This document shows, piece after piece, positions 50,493 to 58,609 of a stretch of DNA of 64,000 nucleotides. The position numbers and the translations under genes are program-made. Location of the stretch: contig NZ_OAML01000003.1 in assembly GCF_900199435.1 (NCBI RefSeq), positions 1,691,166 through 1,755,165 on the forward strand, written 5' to 3'. The DNA comes from Pygmaiobacter massiliensis. GTDB taxonomy: Bacteria; Bacillota; Clostridia; Oscillospirales; Ruminococcaceae. The notes below the pieces were generated by a model. That model worked only from the letters and a program-made list of their open reading frames with translations. It searched no databases and had not been told where the DNA came from. Each line of letters begins with the position of its first letter. Position 1 is the first letter of the stretch.

Positions 50493-50735
50493 TTTGCAAA
50501 GGCGTGCCAATGCTTTTTGCACGCAACAGATTGTAAAAAACAATAGCTAAAAATAAAAGTTTTGGCTGTATCGGCAGGCATTGTGCGATTTTTGCATACT
50601 GCCCATACGGCGCTTGTAGGCTGAAAGAGACTGTTAAAGAGCAGCAAAGCTTTTTATCTGGAATTTACAGAACCCCAGTACAAATGTTAAGATGAAATTA
50701 GATCCTGTTTCGCCACATCGTTTAAGGAGGTAACC
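50493..50735. other. Intergenic region with weak promoter
   Basis: TTTACA (50664-50669), a 17-base spacer and TTAAGA (50687-50692) may be the promoter of the antiporter gene. A GGCGTGC/GCACGC hairpin lies near 50506. Nothing else is seen. Confidence 0.35.
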
Positions 50736-52331
50736 GTGTCAGAATACATTCTATTGATTGCTGTTATTATTTTGGTGTGCCTAATGCTGCGAAAAGCATT
50801 TGGCAAACTTGGTATGCCGATGCTGCTTGCCTTTATTTTGCTGGGCATGGTGTTTGGTTCAGACGGACTTTTTAAAATTTATTTTGACAACTATGCAATT
50901 GCAGAACAGGTTTGCTCTTTTGCACTTATTTTTATTATGTTCTATGGGGGCTTTGGCACAAGCTGGCACGCGGCAAAACCTGTGGCCGTCAAAGCGGTGC
51001 TGCTCTCCAGCATGGGCGTCGTTTTGACCGCATTGTTTACCGGAGCATTTTGCCATTTTGTATTAAAAATCAACTTTTGGGAGAGCATGCTGATTGGTTC
51101 GGTCATCAGCTCTACCGATGCGGCTTCGGTGTTTTCGATTTTACGCTCTAAACGTATCAACTTAAAAAATCACACCGCGCCGCTGCTGGAAGTAGAGAGT
51201 GGTAGCAACGATCCCTGCTCTTATATGCTCACCGTTGTGGTGCTTTCTGCCATGACCGGAAAGGCAAGCGGCGGGCAGTTCGCTTACCTGATTTTTGCCC
51301 AGATTGTTTTTGGCATTTTGGTCGGTGTCGGCACAGCACTTGCGGCCTGGTATGTGCTGTGCAAAATGAAAAAGCCGAAAGATGGCGTAGATACGATTTT
51401 CGTGTTCGGCATAGCACTGGTGTCGTACGCCGTGGCTTCGCTGATTGGTGGTAACGGATACTTAAGCACATATATTGCGGGCATCATTTTAGGCAATCGG
51501 CCGCTGGGCAATAAAAAAGCGCTGGTTCACTTTTTTGATGGTGTCACCGGGCTGATGCAGATGCTGATTTTCTTTTTGCTAGGTCTGCTGTCGTTTCCCT
51601 CCAAACTGCCGCAAATTGCAGGTACGGCACTTGCCATTGCGCTATTTTTGACATTTGTGGCAAGGCCACTTTCGGTGTTTGCTATTTTAACCCCGTTTCG
51701 GTGTCCACTTTCCCAGCAGCTGCTGGTCAGCTGGGCAGGGCTGAGAGGAGCGGCGTCTATCGTGTTTGCCATTATGGCAACCGTTCATCCCGCGTACATG
51801 AAGCATGACGTGTTTCACATCGTTTTTTTCATTGTGCTATTCTCGATTAGCCTGCAAGGCTCGCTCATTCCATGGATTTCTAAAAAACTGAAAATGATAG
51901 ATGATGACAGCAATATTATGAAAACGTTCAGCGATTACTCGGAAGAGGTGCCGGTGGAATTTGTACAGATTTCCATTACACCCTGTCACGGGTGGGCCGG
52001 GCGTGCAATCAAAGACATCGCACTGATGCCGGAACTTTTGCTGGTGCTGATTTTGCGCGGCAAAGAGCGCATTGTCCCGAAAGGGGATACCGTGCTTTTG
52101 CCCGGCGACACGCTGATTCTGAGCGCGCTTTCGGTGCGCAGTGAAATTACATGCAGCCTCACCGAAGTTACCATCAGCAAAGACAGCCAATGGCTTGGCA
52201 AAGCACTGGCAGAGCTTGAGCTGGAGGACGAAAAGCTGGTGATGCTCATCAAACGGAAAAATAAAGTGCTGATTCCTCACGGGAAAACCAAAATTCGAGA
52301 AGACGACGTTTTGGTGCTGAGCCAGATTTAG
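50736..52331 (+). CDS. Potassium/proton antiporter (CvrA/NhaP2-type) with RCK-C domain
   Basis: A 531-residue protein with about 12 membrane segments (1-380) of the CPA1 type, including SSTDAASVFSILRSKRINLK and LLEVESGSNDPCSYML. The C-terminal 140 residues form a TrkA-C/RCK-like ligand-binding domain (VPKGDTVLLPGDTLILSAL). It probably exchanges K+ for H+ and is gated by a small ligand such as c-di-AMP. The start is GTG with AAGGAGGT upstream. It is a different class from the antiporter at 31752. Confidence 0.9.
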   Translation: MSEYILLIAVIILVCLMLRKAFGKLGMPMLLAFILLGMVFGSDGLFKIYFDNYAIAEQVCSFALIFIMFYGGFGTSWHAAKPVAVKAVLLSSMGVVLTALFTGAFCHFVLKINFWESMLIGSVISSTDAASVFSILRSKRINLKNHTAPLLEVESGSNDPCSYMLTVVVLSAMTGKASGGQFAYLIFAQIVFGILVGVGTALAAWYVLCKMKKPKDGVDTIFVFGIALVSYAVASLIGGNGYLSTYIAGIILGNRPLGNKKALVHFFDGVTGLMQMLIFFLLGLLSFPSKLPQIAGTALAIALFLTFVARPLSVFAILTPFRCPLSQQLLVSWAGLRGAASIVFAIMATVHPAYMKHDVFHIVFFIVLFSISLQGSLIPWISKKLKMIDDDSNIMKTFSDYSEEVPVEFVQISITPCHGWAGRAIKDIALMPELLLVLILRGKERIVPKGDTVLLPGDTLILSALSVRSEITCSLTEVTISKDSQWLGKALAELELEDEKLVMLIKRKNKVLIPHGKTKIREDDVLVLSQI

Positions 52332-52344
52332 CACAGTGCCAATC

Positions 52345-52392
52345 AATATAACAAAAGAGCTGCGATGAAAATCGCAGCTCTTTTGTTATATT
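52345..52392. terminator. 22-bp perfect bidirectional terminator
   Basis: Arms at 52345-52366 and 52371-52392 pair over 22 bases around a GAAA tetraloop; the lower part is AT-rich, so it works in both directions. It reaches into the stop codon of the VOC gene on the minus strand. Confidence 0.95.
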
Positions 52393-52771
52393 ACTCGTGC
52401 AGCTCCAGCGGCAGGCCGTCCGGGTCGAAGAAAAAGGTAAATGCGCCGCCGCTGTAAGGGTCAATGCGTATTGGCTCGGCCTCGATGCCGAGCGCTGTTA
52501 ACTCCTCTACTGCCGCGGCTACGTTATCTACCCGGAAGGCGAGGTGACGCAGGCCCAAGGCCTCTGGCCCGGTAACACGGGCAGGTGCGTTAGGCGCGCT
52601 GAAAATCTCCAGCTCAAGGTCGCCAACCGCAAGGTCCAGCTTGTAATCATCCTTTTCAGGGCGGTGATTTTCCCGAATTACCGCAAAGCCAAGCAGGTCT
52701 ACATAAAAATGTCGGCTCTTTTCATAATCCTTGACCAAAATCGCGACGTGATGTACCGATTGCAGCTTCAT
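52391..52771 (-). CDS. VOC family protein (SMU1112c/GloA2-like)
   Basis: A 126-residue VOC protein. VHHVAILVKDYEKSRHFYVDLLGF, LRHLAFRVDNV and FFFDPDGLPLELHE carry the His and Glu metal ligands of the YaeR/GloA2 subgroup. It is related to, but clearly distinct from, the VOC protein at 31287. Probably a dicarbonyl-modifying or unknown lyase. GGAGAAAACG precedes the ATG. Confidence 0.9.
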   Translation of the reverse strand: MKLQSVHHVAILVKDYEKSRHFYVDLLGFAVIRENHRPEKDDYKLDLAVGDLELEIFSAPNAPARVTGPEALGLRHLAFRVDNVAAAVEELTALGIEAEPIRIDPYSGGAFTFFFDPDGLPLELHE

Positions 52772-52947
52772 CGTTTTCTCCTTTTTTGCGCAGATTTTTC
52801 CCAGAAAGTAAGATATGCTTTGTATTCCTTGCTTTTATTTTACCATAATGCTACAATACCTTTGCAATATTTTGCCGATAAAAGGAAATAAAGCGGGTTT
52901 TGCGGTGTAAAGCGCAACACCCTAGACTTCTCAAAGGGTGTAGACTT

Positions 52948-53355
52948 TTGTATAAACAAACATTAAATCAGCTTACCGTGTATGACTATATCGCGCCAAT
53001 CGAAGAGTTGCTTTCTCCCGAAAACCGGTGGGTGAAGCTGGCACAGCAGGTGGATTGGCTTTCGATAGAAGAGGAATACGCCTCTCACTTTTCTCACGGC
53101 GGCAAGCAGGCTTTTGGAGTGCGTGTCGCTTTCGGCAGCCTTGTAGTAAAAAAAGCACTCCATCTCTCAGATCAGCAAACCACGTTGCTGATTGGCGAAA
53201 GCCCTTATCTGCAATACTTTTTGGGAATGAACGAGTTTCGCCCCAAGGCGCCGTTTTCAGCCCGTACCATGGCCAGTTTTCGCCGCCGCATCCCCGACAA
53301 CATAATTGCCGAGGCAGTGCGTGAACTAAACCGGTGCGAAACAGCTGCGAAGTAA
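52948..53355 (+). pseudogene. Transposase remnant (DUF772, IS5/IS1182-type N terminus)
   Basis: About 135 residues (LYKQTLNQLTVYDYIAPIEE, VRVAFGSLVVKKALHLSDQQ, YLQYFLGMNEF, FSARTMASFRRRI) match the N-terminal DUF772 part of IS5/IS1182-type transposases. The DDE catalytic domain, normally another 250 or more residues, is absent; the frame ends in a short unrelated tail and a terminator. It is therefore a decayed insertion sequence or a domesticated DNA-binding stub. A CACCCT/AGGGTG inverted repeat lies at 52918-52940. The likely TTG start at 52948 is weak. Confidence 0.75.
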
Positions 53356-53358
53356 ATG

Positions 53359-53392
53359 AAATCCCTCTGCCAAGGCGGAGGGATTTTTATTT
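53359..53392 (+). terminator. Terminator after the transposase remnant
   Basis: AAATCCCTC pairs with GAGGGATTT; a TTTATTTTT tail follows. Confidence 0.85.
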
Positions 53393-53424
53393 TTATCGGT
53401 TATGTAACATACTCTTTTCTATCG

Positions 53425-54093
53425 TCAATTGCCTGTTTCCATGCCGCACAAGGTAAATTGGCTGCCCTCAATTTTCAACAACCCGTCCGCTTTCATACGG
53501 GTGAGTTCCCGCGCAAGCGCCGTGCGGTTGCAGCCAAGGTGTTCTGCCAGGGCGGTGCGGGTAAGGGGAATCGCTACCGGGCCTTTGTCTGCGCCAAGGC
53601 TTTGCAGGTAAAGCAGCACGCGCTGGCGCAGGCGCGGAGTCATAAGCAGATCCAGCCGGTGGCTGAGCACGAAATATTTGTCGCTGATGGTGCTGATGAG
53701 ATTTTGCAGCAGACGGGGCAAAGCAGCAGGCACGGTGCCGCTGACAGCCAGCAGATGCGCGTGCGGGAACAGCATCAGCTCGCAGGCGGTTTCGGCAACG
53801 ATAGTGATAGGCGAGACGGTGTGGCTGCCCGAAAGCACATCTCCGAAAACGCTGCCTTCTTTCAGCGCGGCAATCGGCAAACGCTCACCGTCGGCAGTGG
53901 TGCGCTCGGCAGAAAGGCGGCCACGCAGCACAATGCCAATCTCGTTTGACTCAAAGCCCGCAAGCAGTACAACCTCGCCAGGACAGTAGTTTTTGATTGC
54001 GGGGTGCAGCCATTGCAGCAGCTCTTCGGCAGACGCAGGCGTAATCCCCTCAAACAGCGAAGTCGATAGAATAATGTCCAGCCGATTGGTCAT
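53425..54093 (-). CDS. Crp/Fnr family regulator
   Basis: A 222-residue protein with an N-terminal cyclic-nucleotide-type beta roll (SLFEGITPASAEELLQWLH to VFGDVLSGSHTVSP) and a C-terminal HTH (TRTALAEHLGCNRTALARELTRMKADGLL). No Fnr-type N-terminal Cys set is present, so it is not a 4Fe-4S sensor. It is divergent from an ABC uptake operon with a palindrome between them, and probably controls that operon. ATG 54093 follows AAAAGGAG. Confidence 0.9.
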   Translation of the reverse strand: MTNRLDIILSTSLFEGITPASAEELLQWLHPAIKNYCPGEVVLLAGFESNEIGIVLRGRLSAERTTADGERLPIAALKEGSVFGDVLSGSHTVSPITIVAETACELMLFPHAHLLAVSGTVPAALPRLLQNLISTISDKYFVLSHRLDLLMTPRLRQRVLLYLQSLGADKGPVAIPLTRTALAEHLGCNRTALARELTRMKADGLLKIEGSQFTLCGMETGN

Positions 54094-54219
54094 GTACACC
54101 ACTCCTTTTATTTAAGACTGAAGTTAGGGTGAATAATATAAGCAGCTCTCTATCGCTTAACAAAAACAAGGATAAAATTGTTTCAAAATTTCCCTTTTAT
54201 GGCATCAAAAAGAAAAAAG

Positions 54220-54235
54220 TGTTGCCGTGGCAACA
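54220..54235. promoter_or_regulatory. TGTTGCC-GT-GGCAACA palindrome, likely operator
   Basis: Two perfect 7-base arms with a 2-base centre lie midway between the divergent Crp-type gene (start 54093) and the ABC operon (start 54372). The length and symmetry fit a Crp/Fnr-family site, though the half-site TTGCC is not the textbook TGTGA or TTGAT. Confidence 0.65.
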
Positions 54236-54371
54236 TCATCTTTAGGGCAATTATATTAAAATAAAAAAGCAATGTCAACGCAATGATAAAGTGGTATTGT
54301 CGCCTTGCCGCCAAAACGCGCGGCAAAAGGACGTTGACCCTGACGCAATGCCCGGAAAGGATTTTTCGGTT

Positions 54372-55421
54372 ATGAAAAAAATAGTTTCTTTATTGCTGGC
54401 ACTCTCGCTGAGCGCCAGCCTGCTTGCTGGCTGCAGTGCAGCAGCTTCCTCCAGCAGTGAGGCTGCATCTTCGCAGGGCACTTCTTCCGCTGCATCCTCC
54501 GCGGTGTCGGTGCCGGCTGCCGAGCGTACTGCTTTTCGCATCGCAGGTCTGAAAGGACCGACCACGATGGGCATGGTAGAGCTGATGAAGGCTGCAGAAG
54601 ACGGCACTGCACGTCACGATTATGAGGTCGCGATGTACGGCACCGCAGACGAAATCGTCCCGAAGCTTGTTTCTGGTGAGCTGGATGTTGCAGCAGTACC
54701 TGCAAACCTTGCCAGTGTGCTGTATGCAAAAACGCAGGGTGGCGTGCAGGTTGCAGCCGTGAATACGCTGGGTGTACTTTACGTGGTAGAAAACGGCGAT
54801 GCGGTACAAAGTATTACCGACTTAAAAGGCAAAACCGTGTATACCACAGGCAAAGGTACTACCCCGGAGTATGTGCTGAATTATCTGCTGCGAGAAAACG
54901 GCCTGGACCCTGAAAAAGATTTGACCATTGAATACAAAAGCGAAGCAACCGAAGTAGCGGCCGCCTTGCAGACAGCAGGCGCAGGTGCAGTGGCTATGCT
55001 GCCGCAGCCGTATGTCACTGTGGTTTCGCAAAAAATTCCGGAGCTGCGTGTCGCGCTGGATATGACGCAGGAGTGGAACAAAGTCAGCCCCGATTCCGGC
55101 CTCGTTACCGGCGTACTGGTAGCCCGCCGTGATTTTATCACTGAGCACAAAGCTGCTTTTGCTGAGTTTCTGGCAGACTACAAGAACAGCACCACCTATG
55201 TCAACGAAAATGTAGATGCTGCCGCTGAGCTGGTAGCACAATATGGCATTATTGAAAAAGCACCGCTGGCAGCAAAAGCCATCCCGCAGTGCAATATTAC
55301 CTACCTTGACGGCAAAGAAATGAAAACAGCGGTTGCAGGGTATCTGCAGGTGCTGTTTGACCAGAACCCGAAATCGATCGGTGGGGCACTGCCCGGCGAT
55401 GACTTCTACTATGGTGCATAA
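54372..55421 (+). CDS. ABC substrate-binding lipoprotein (NrtA/SsuA-like)
   Basis: A 349-residue lipoprotein. The signal peptide ends in LLAGC, followed by a Ser/Ala-rich linker of about 35 residues. The mature fold (FRIAGLKGPTTMGMVELMKA, LKGKTVYTTGKGTTPEYVLN) is of the NMT1/THI5/nitrate-sulfonate-taurine type. The ligand cannot be told from sequence. It overlaps the permease start, so it is co-translated. GGAAAGGA precedes the ATG at 54372. Confidence 0.9.
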   Translation: MKKIVSLLLALSLSASLLAGCSAAASSSSEAASSQGTSSAASSAVSVPAAERTAFRIAGLKGPTTMGMVELMKAAEDGTARHDYEVAMYGTADEIVPKLVSGELDVAAVPANLASVLYAKTQGGVQVAAVNTLGVLYVVENGDAVQSITDLKGKTVYTTGKGTTPEYVLNYLLRENGLDPEKDLTIEYKSEATEVAAALQTAGAGAVAMLPQPYVTVVSQKIPELRVALDMTQEWNKVSPDSGLVTGVLVARRDFITEHKAAFAEFLADYKNSTTYVNENVDAAAELVAQYGIIEKAPLAAKAIPQCNITYLDGKEMKTAVAGYLQVLFDQNPKSIGGALPGDDFYYGA

Positions 55422-56193
55422 CAAAAAGGTTGATTCTACGATAGCGGCCAAAGGGGCGCGGCGCAAGATGGTGTTGGCGATTGGCTTTTGGCTCATCGTC
55501 TGGCAAAGTGCGGCTTTTTTGCTGGGCCAAGAGCTTCTGTTGGTTTCTCCGCTCGCGGTTCTGCGCAGTCTTGGCACGCTGGTTGTAACATCTGCCTTTT
55601 GGCAAAGCGTAGGGCAAAGCTTCGTGCGCATTGGCGGCGGCTTTTTGCTGGGTGCGGCGGCAGGGTGTGCCTGTGCCGCCCTTGCTGCCCGGTTTGCCAC
55701 AGTGCGCATTTTGTTTGCACCGCTCTTTGGTATGGTGCGGGCAATCCCCGTTGCAAGTTTTGTTATTTTAGCCCTTTTGTGGGCTGGTAGTAATAACCTT
55801 TCGGTGGTTATTTCGTTTTTGATGGTTGCACCCGTTTTATACACTTCACTGCTTGCGGGGCTGGATGCACGCGACCCCGGCCTTGCAGAGATGGCAGAGG
55901 TATTCCACATTGCCCCGGCCAAGCGGCTGCGTTACTTAACGCTGCCCGCTGTGCTGCCCTGGATAGCAAGTGGCTGCCGCACTGCGATTGGCCTGGCATG
56001 GAAAAGCGGTGTCGCGGCTGAGGTGATTGGTCTGCCGCGACAGACCATTGGCGAAAGACTGTACCAAACCAAGCTGTACCTTGAAACCGGTGAGCTGTTT
56101 GCCTGGACACTGGTGATTATTCTACTTAGTGCCGCGTGTGAAAAGCTGGTTACCACCGCGTTAAACGCAGCAGAACGGAGGCTTTGCCGATGA
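55411..56193 (+). CDS. ABC permease (SsuC/TauC-like)
   Basis: A permease of about 260 residues with about six membrane segments and the EAA-like loop (AEMAEVFHIAPAKRLRYLTLPAV). It belongs to the nitrate/sulfonate/thiamine-precursor permease group. The gene overlaps the binding-protein gene; ATG 55411 is used, but ATG 55399 is possible since neither has a strong ribosome site. Its stop overlaps the ATPase start (ATGA). Confidence 0.88.
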   Translation: MVHNKKVDSTIAAKGARRKMVLAIGFWLIVWQSAAFLLGQELLLVSPLAVLRSLGTLVVTSAFWQSVGQSFVRIGGGFLLGAAAGCACAALAARFATVRILFAPLFGMVRAIPVASFVILALLWAGSNNLSVVISFLMVAPVLYTSLLAGLDARDPGLAEMAEVFHIAPAKRLRYLTLPAVLPWIASGCRTAIGLAWKSGVAAEVIGLPRQTIGERLYQTKLYLETGELFAWTLVIILLSAACEKLVTTALNAAERRLCR

Positions 56194-56771
56194 TTTCTTT
56201 GCGACATATCACAAAGATCTATGGTGAAAAAAACGTGTTTGTTGACCTTAACCTCGAAATTGCAGAGGGAGAGGTAACGGTACTGATGGCTCCGTCCGGC
56301 TACGGCAAAACCACATTATTGCGGTTGGTGCTGGGGCTGGAACAGCCGGACACTGGAGAAATAAAGGGATGCCCGAGTACCTGCGCCGTGGTGTTTCAGG
56401 AAGACCGCCTTTGCGGGGCCGTCTCTGCCGTCGCAAACCTTGCACTGGTGTGCAACGAAAAAAGAGAAATGCTCGAGCAACGATTGCTGGAGGCGGGCCT
56501 TGATGCGCAGGCACTTGCGCGCCCGGTAGCCTCGCTATCTGGCGGGGAAGCACGGCGGGTCGCTATTTTGCGTGCCTTGGTAGCCAAAGCTGAGCTGCTG
56601 GTGTTTGACGAGCCGCTAAAAGGGCTGGACGAAGAGGCACGCAGCCGGATGCTGGAGCTGATTGCCCGGTACCGACAAGGCCGCACATTGCTTTGGGTTA
56701 CACATGATGCGCGGGATGCTGATTTTTGGGAATCTGCCCCGCTGCGGCTTGCCCAGATTGCGAGCAAATAA
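56190..56771 (+). CDS. ABC ATP-binding protein, short form
   Basis: A 193-residue ATPase, shorter than the usual 240-260 of this transporter class. Walker A (MAPSGYGKTTLL), Q-loop (VVFQEDRL), signature (LSGGEARRVAILRAL), Walker B (LLVFDEPLKGLD) and H-loop (WVTHDARDAD) are all kept, so it should be active; the C-terminal domain is trimmed. It starts with the ATGA overlap, with GGAGG 11 bases upstream. It completes a three-gene uptake operon. Confidence 0.9.
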   Translation: MISLRHITKIYGEKNVFVDLNLEIAEGEVTVLMAPSGYGKTTLLRLVLGLEQPDTGEIKGCPSTCAVVFQEDRLCGAVSAVANLALVCNEKREMLEQRLLEAGLDAQALARPVASLSGGEARRVAILRALVAKAELLVFDEPLKGLDEEARSRMLELIARYRQGRTLLWVTHDARDADFWESAPLRLAQIASK

Positions 56772-56793
56772 AATAAAAAAGCATGCGCGTTAA

Positions 56794-56833
56794 AAAAGGT
56801 GAACGGAAGAAACTTCTTTCGTTCACCTTTTTA
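56794..56833 (+). terminator. Terminator of the ABC operon
   Basis: AAAAAGGTGAACG pairs with CGTTCACCTTTTT, with an inner GAAG/CTTC stem. Confidence 0.92.
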
Positions 56834-56880
56834 TTGTGTTTAGGGCGTTATCCACAAAAAATACTTTTCGTTAAAAAATA

Positions 56881-56909
56881 TTGTTTACGCATGGTCGATT
56901 TAATGATAA
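56881..56909 (+). promoter_or_regulatory. Probable promoter of the second cyclase gene
   Basis: TTGTTT (56881-56886), 17-base spacer, TGATAA (56904-56909). Confidence 0.5.
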
Positions 56910-56954
56910 ACTGAAAACAAAATGATGAAACGCAGATGTGAAAGGGGGATTTTT

Positions 56955-58064
56955 ATGGTATTTAATAATCTCCTTTTAGGTGCGGTATGCTTTTTTGCAA
57001 TGCTTACGCTGGATTATATGATCAAAAACAGCGATATTCTAGAAAAGCGGATGAAAAAGTACTTTAGGCTTACCATTCTGTTTATTATGCTGGTGGTATG
57101 TGCAGAAGCCGGCACTACTGTGGCAGAAACGCTGCCGGCAAATTACCGGTTGTTTCACATCCTGTGTAATGTGGTAGGTTTTTCCCTTTCACCTGTTGTT
57201 CCGTTATTGTTGGCATGTGCTTTTTGCAACCGGTATACTTCTTTTTGGAGCTGGTCGGCATTGCCGGCATTCATCAATATTGCGTTCACTGTTATATCTC
57301 CGCTTACGGGGAGTATCTTTACGGTTTCGGCACAAAACGGCTATGCAAGAGGCAATTGGTATTTCGTTTACGTCTTTTCGTATCTTGCAGAGGCTCTTTT
57401 TTTGTTTTATGAATCGTATATTTCGCTGCGCCGCTATCAAAATAAAAATCGCAACACCCTCTTGGCATTGATTGCGTTTTTGGCGGTAGGCACCAGCTTG
57501 CAGCTTGTATTTCCTCAGGTGCACACCACCTGGCTTTGTGTCACGCTTGCATTGCCGATTTACTATAGCTATTTTTGTGAGCTAAGCGAAAAACATGACG
57601 TGCTGACAGAGCTGTTTAACCGCCGCGCTTATGAGTGTGAGTTGCAGGAGCTGGAAAAAAAGCCAGAGGCTTGCATTATTTTGCTGGATGTCGATGATTT
57701 TAAAAAAATCAATGACACCAAAGGTCATCAGTACGGAGACCTGTGCCTGCACGCATTGGGTGAAGAGATTAAAGAAGCTTTTCAAGCAGTAGGCCGATGC
57801 TACCGCATCGGAGGAGACGAGTTCTGCGTCATCAGTGAGTATCGCTTGAGTGAGTGGGAACTGAACAATGTGATAAAAGACTTTGACCAAAAGCTGGGCG
57901 CTTCTGTACGGCACAACCTGCCTTTGCCCACGGTAAGCGTAGGATATAGTTTTTATAAAAAAGAGCATGGGGCTGTATCGGCAGCAATACAGGCTGCAGA
58001 CCGCAAGCTTTATGAAAATAAACGTGCCAAACGGCAGCTCAAAGAACAGAAAGTAAATAGCTGA
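56955..58064 (+). CDS. Membrane diguanylate cyclase (GGDEF)
   Basis: A 369-residue protein with about seven N-terminal membrane helices and a C-terminal GGDEF domain. DVLTELFNRRAYE, LLDVDDFKKINDTKGHQYGD and CYRIGGDEFCVI are intact, and no RxxD site precedes GGDEF closely. The 7TM-like sensor half differs from that of the cyclase at 43766, so it should respond to another signal. AAAGGGGG precedes the ATG at 56955. Confidence 0.9.
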   Translation: MVFNNLLLGAVCFFAMLTLDYMIKNSDILEKRMKKYFRLTILFIMLVVCAEAGTTVAETLPANYRLFHILCNVVGFSLSPVVPLLLACAFCNRYTSFWSWSALPAFINIAFTVISPLTGSIFTVSAQNGYARGNWYFVYVFSYLAEALFLFYESYISLRRYQNKNRNTLLALIAFLAVGTSLQLVFPQVHTTWLCVTLALPIYYSYFCELSEKHDVLTELFNRRAYECELQELEKKPEACIILLDVDDFKKINDTKGHQYGDLCLHALGEEIKEAFQAVGRCYRIGGDEFCVISEYRLSEWELNNVIKDFDQKLGASVRHNLPLPTVSVGYSFYKKEHGAVSAAIQAADRKLYENKRAKRQLKEQKVNS

Positions 58065-58094
58065 GCAAAGAAGAACCGGGCAATTTGATCAAAG

Positions 58095-58129
58095 AAAACA
58101 CCGAAGCGGATGCTCCGGTGTTTTTTTGC
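58095..58129. terminator. Terminator between cyclase and csoR genes
   Basis: AAAACACCG pairs with CGGTGTTTT, with an inner AGC/GCT stem; T tail on the plus strand and A/T flanks on the other. Confidence 0.85.
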
Positions 58130-58130
58130 G

Positions 58131-58403
58131 TTATTTGCTCATTGCCTCAAGCAACGAAACCATTTCGTCCAGCTTTTTCTGCTTTTCGGATTCATCCTCA
58201 CAGCAAAAAGCATCTTGCACACAGCCTTGCAGATGGGCCCGTAAAATCTCGGTGTTGGTTTTGCGCAGAATGGCATTTGCTGCAAGAATCTGACGAGAGA
58301 TGTCTACGCAGTACTGGTCCTCTTCAATCATGCGCAATACGCCGTCCAGCTGGCCGCGTGCCGTACGAATCATGCGTGTAATACGTGCTTTGTCGGCCTT
58401 CAC
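58131..58403 (-). CDS. csoR: CsoR-type copper-sensing repressor
   Basis: A 90-residue all-helical CsoR/RcnR protein. The Cu(I) ligands of CsoR are present: Cys32 (YCVDIS), His57 and Cys61 (RAHLQGCV). The family repressor releases DNA upon copper binding. It starts at GTG, whose bases overlap the stop of copA (GTGA), so it is translationally coupled and autoregulated from the copA promoter. Extra C-terminal Cys (FCCEDE) are notable. Confidence 0.93.
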   Translation of the reverse strand: MKADKARITRMIRTARGQLDGVLRMIEEDQYCVDISRQILAANAILRKTNTEILRAHLQGCVQDAFCCEDESEKQKKLDEMVSLLEAMSK

Positions 58404-58609
58404 TCTGCAGCCTCCACACCAGTTACTTCGTAGCCGGCATCGGTAACCGTGCGCACAAGGGTATCGTCAGCGGCATCGCCGGTAACGGTGGCTGTTTTTG
58501 CTGCAAGGTCTACGGTAGCAGAAATGCCGGGCAGCTTATTCAGCGCATCCTCAACACGCGCGGAGCAATGGCCGCAGGACATACCTTCAATATGGATGAT
58601 TTTTTTCAT
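58400..58609 (-). CDS. copZ: CopZ-like copper chaperone, internal in-frame start
   Basis: The last 69 residues of the CopA frame are a complete HMA chaperone starting MKKIIHIEGMSCGHCSARVE. Its ATG at 58609 is preceded by AGAAGGAAATTACT, a good ribosome site inside a hydrophilic linker. It fits a free CopZ of normal size. Whether the free product, the fused one or both are made needs proof. Confidence 0.55.
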   Translation of the reverse strand: MKKIIHIEGMSCGHCSARVEDALNKLPGISATVDLAAKTATVTGDAADDTLVRTVTDAGYEVTGVEAAE

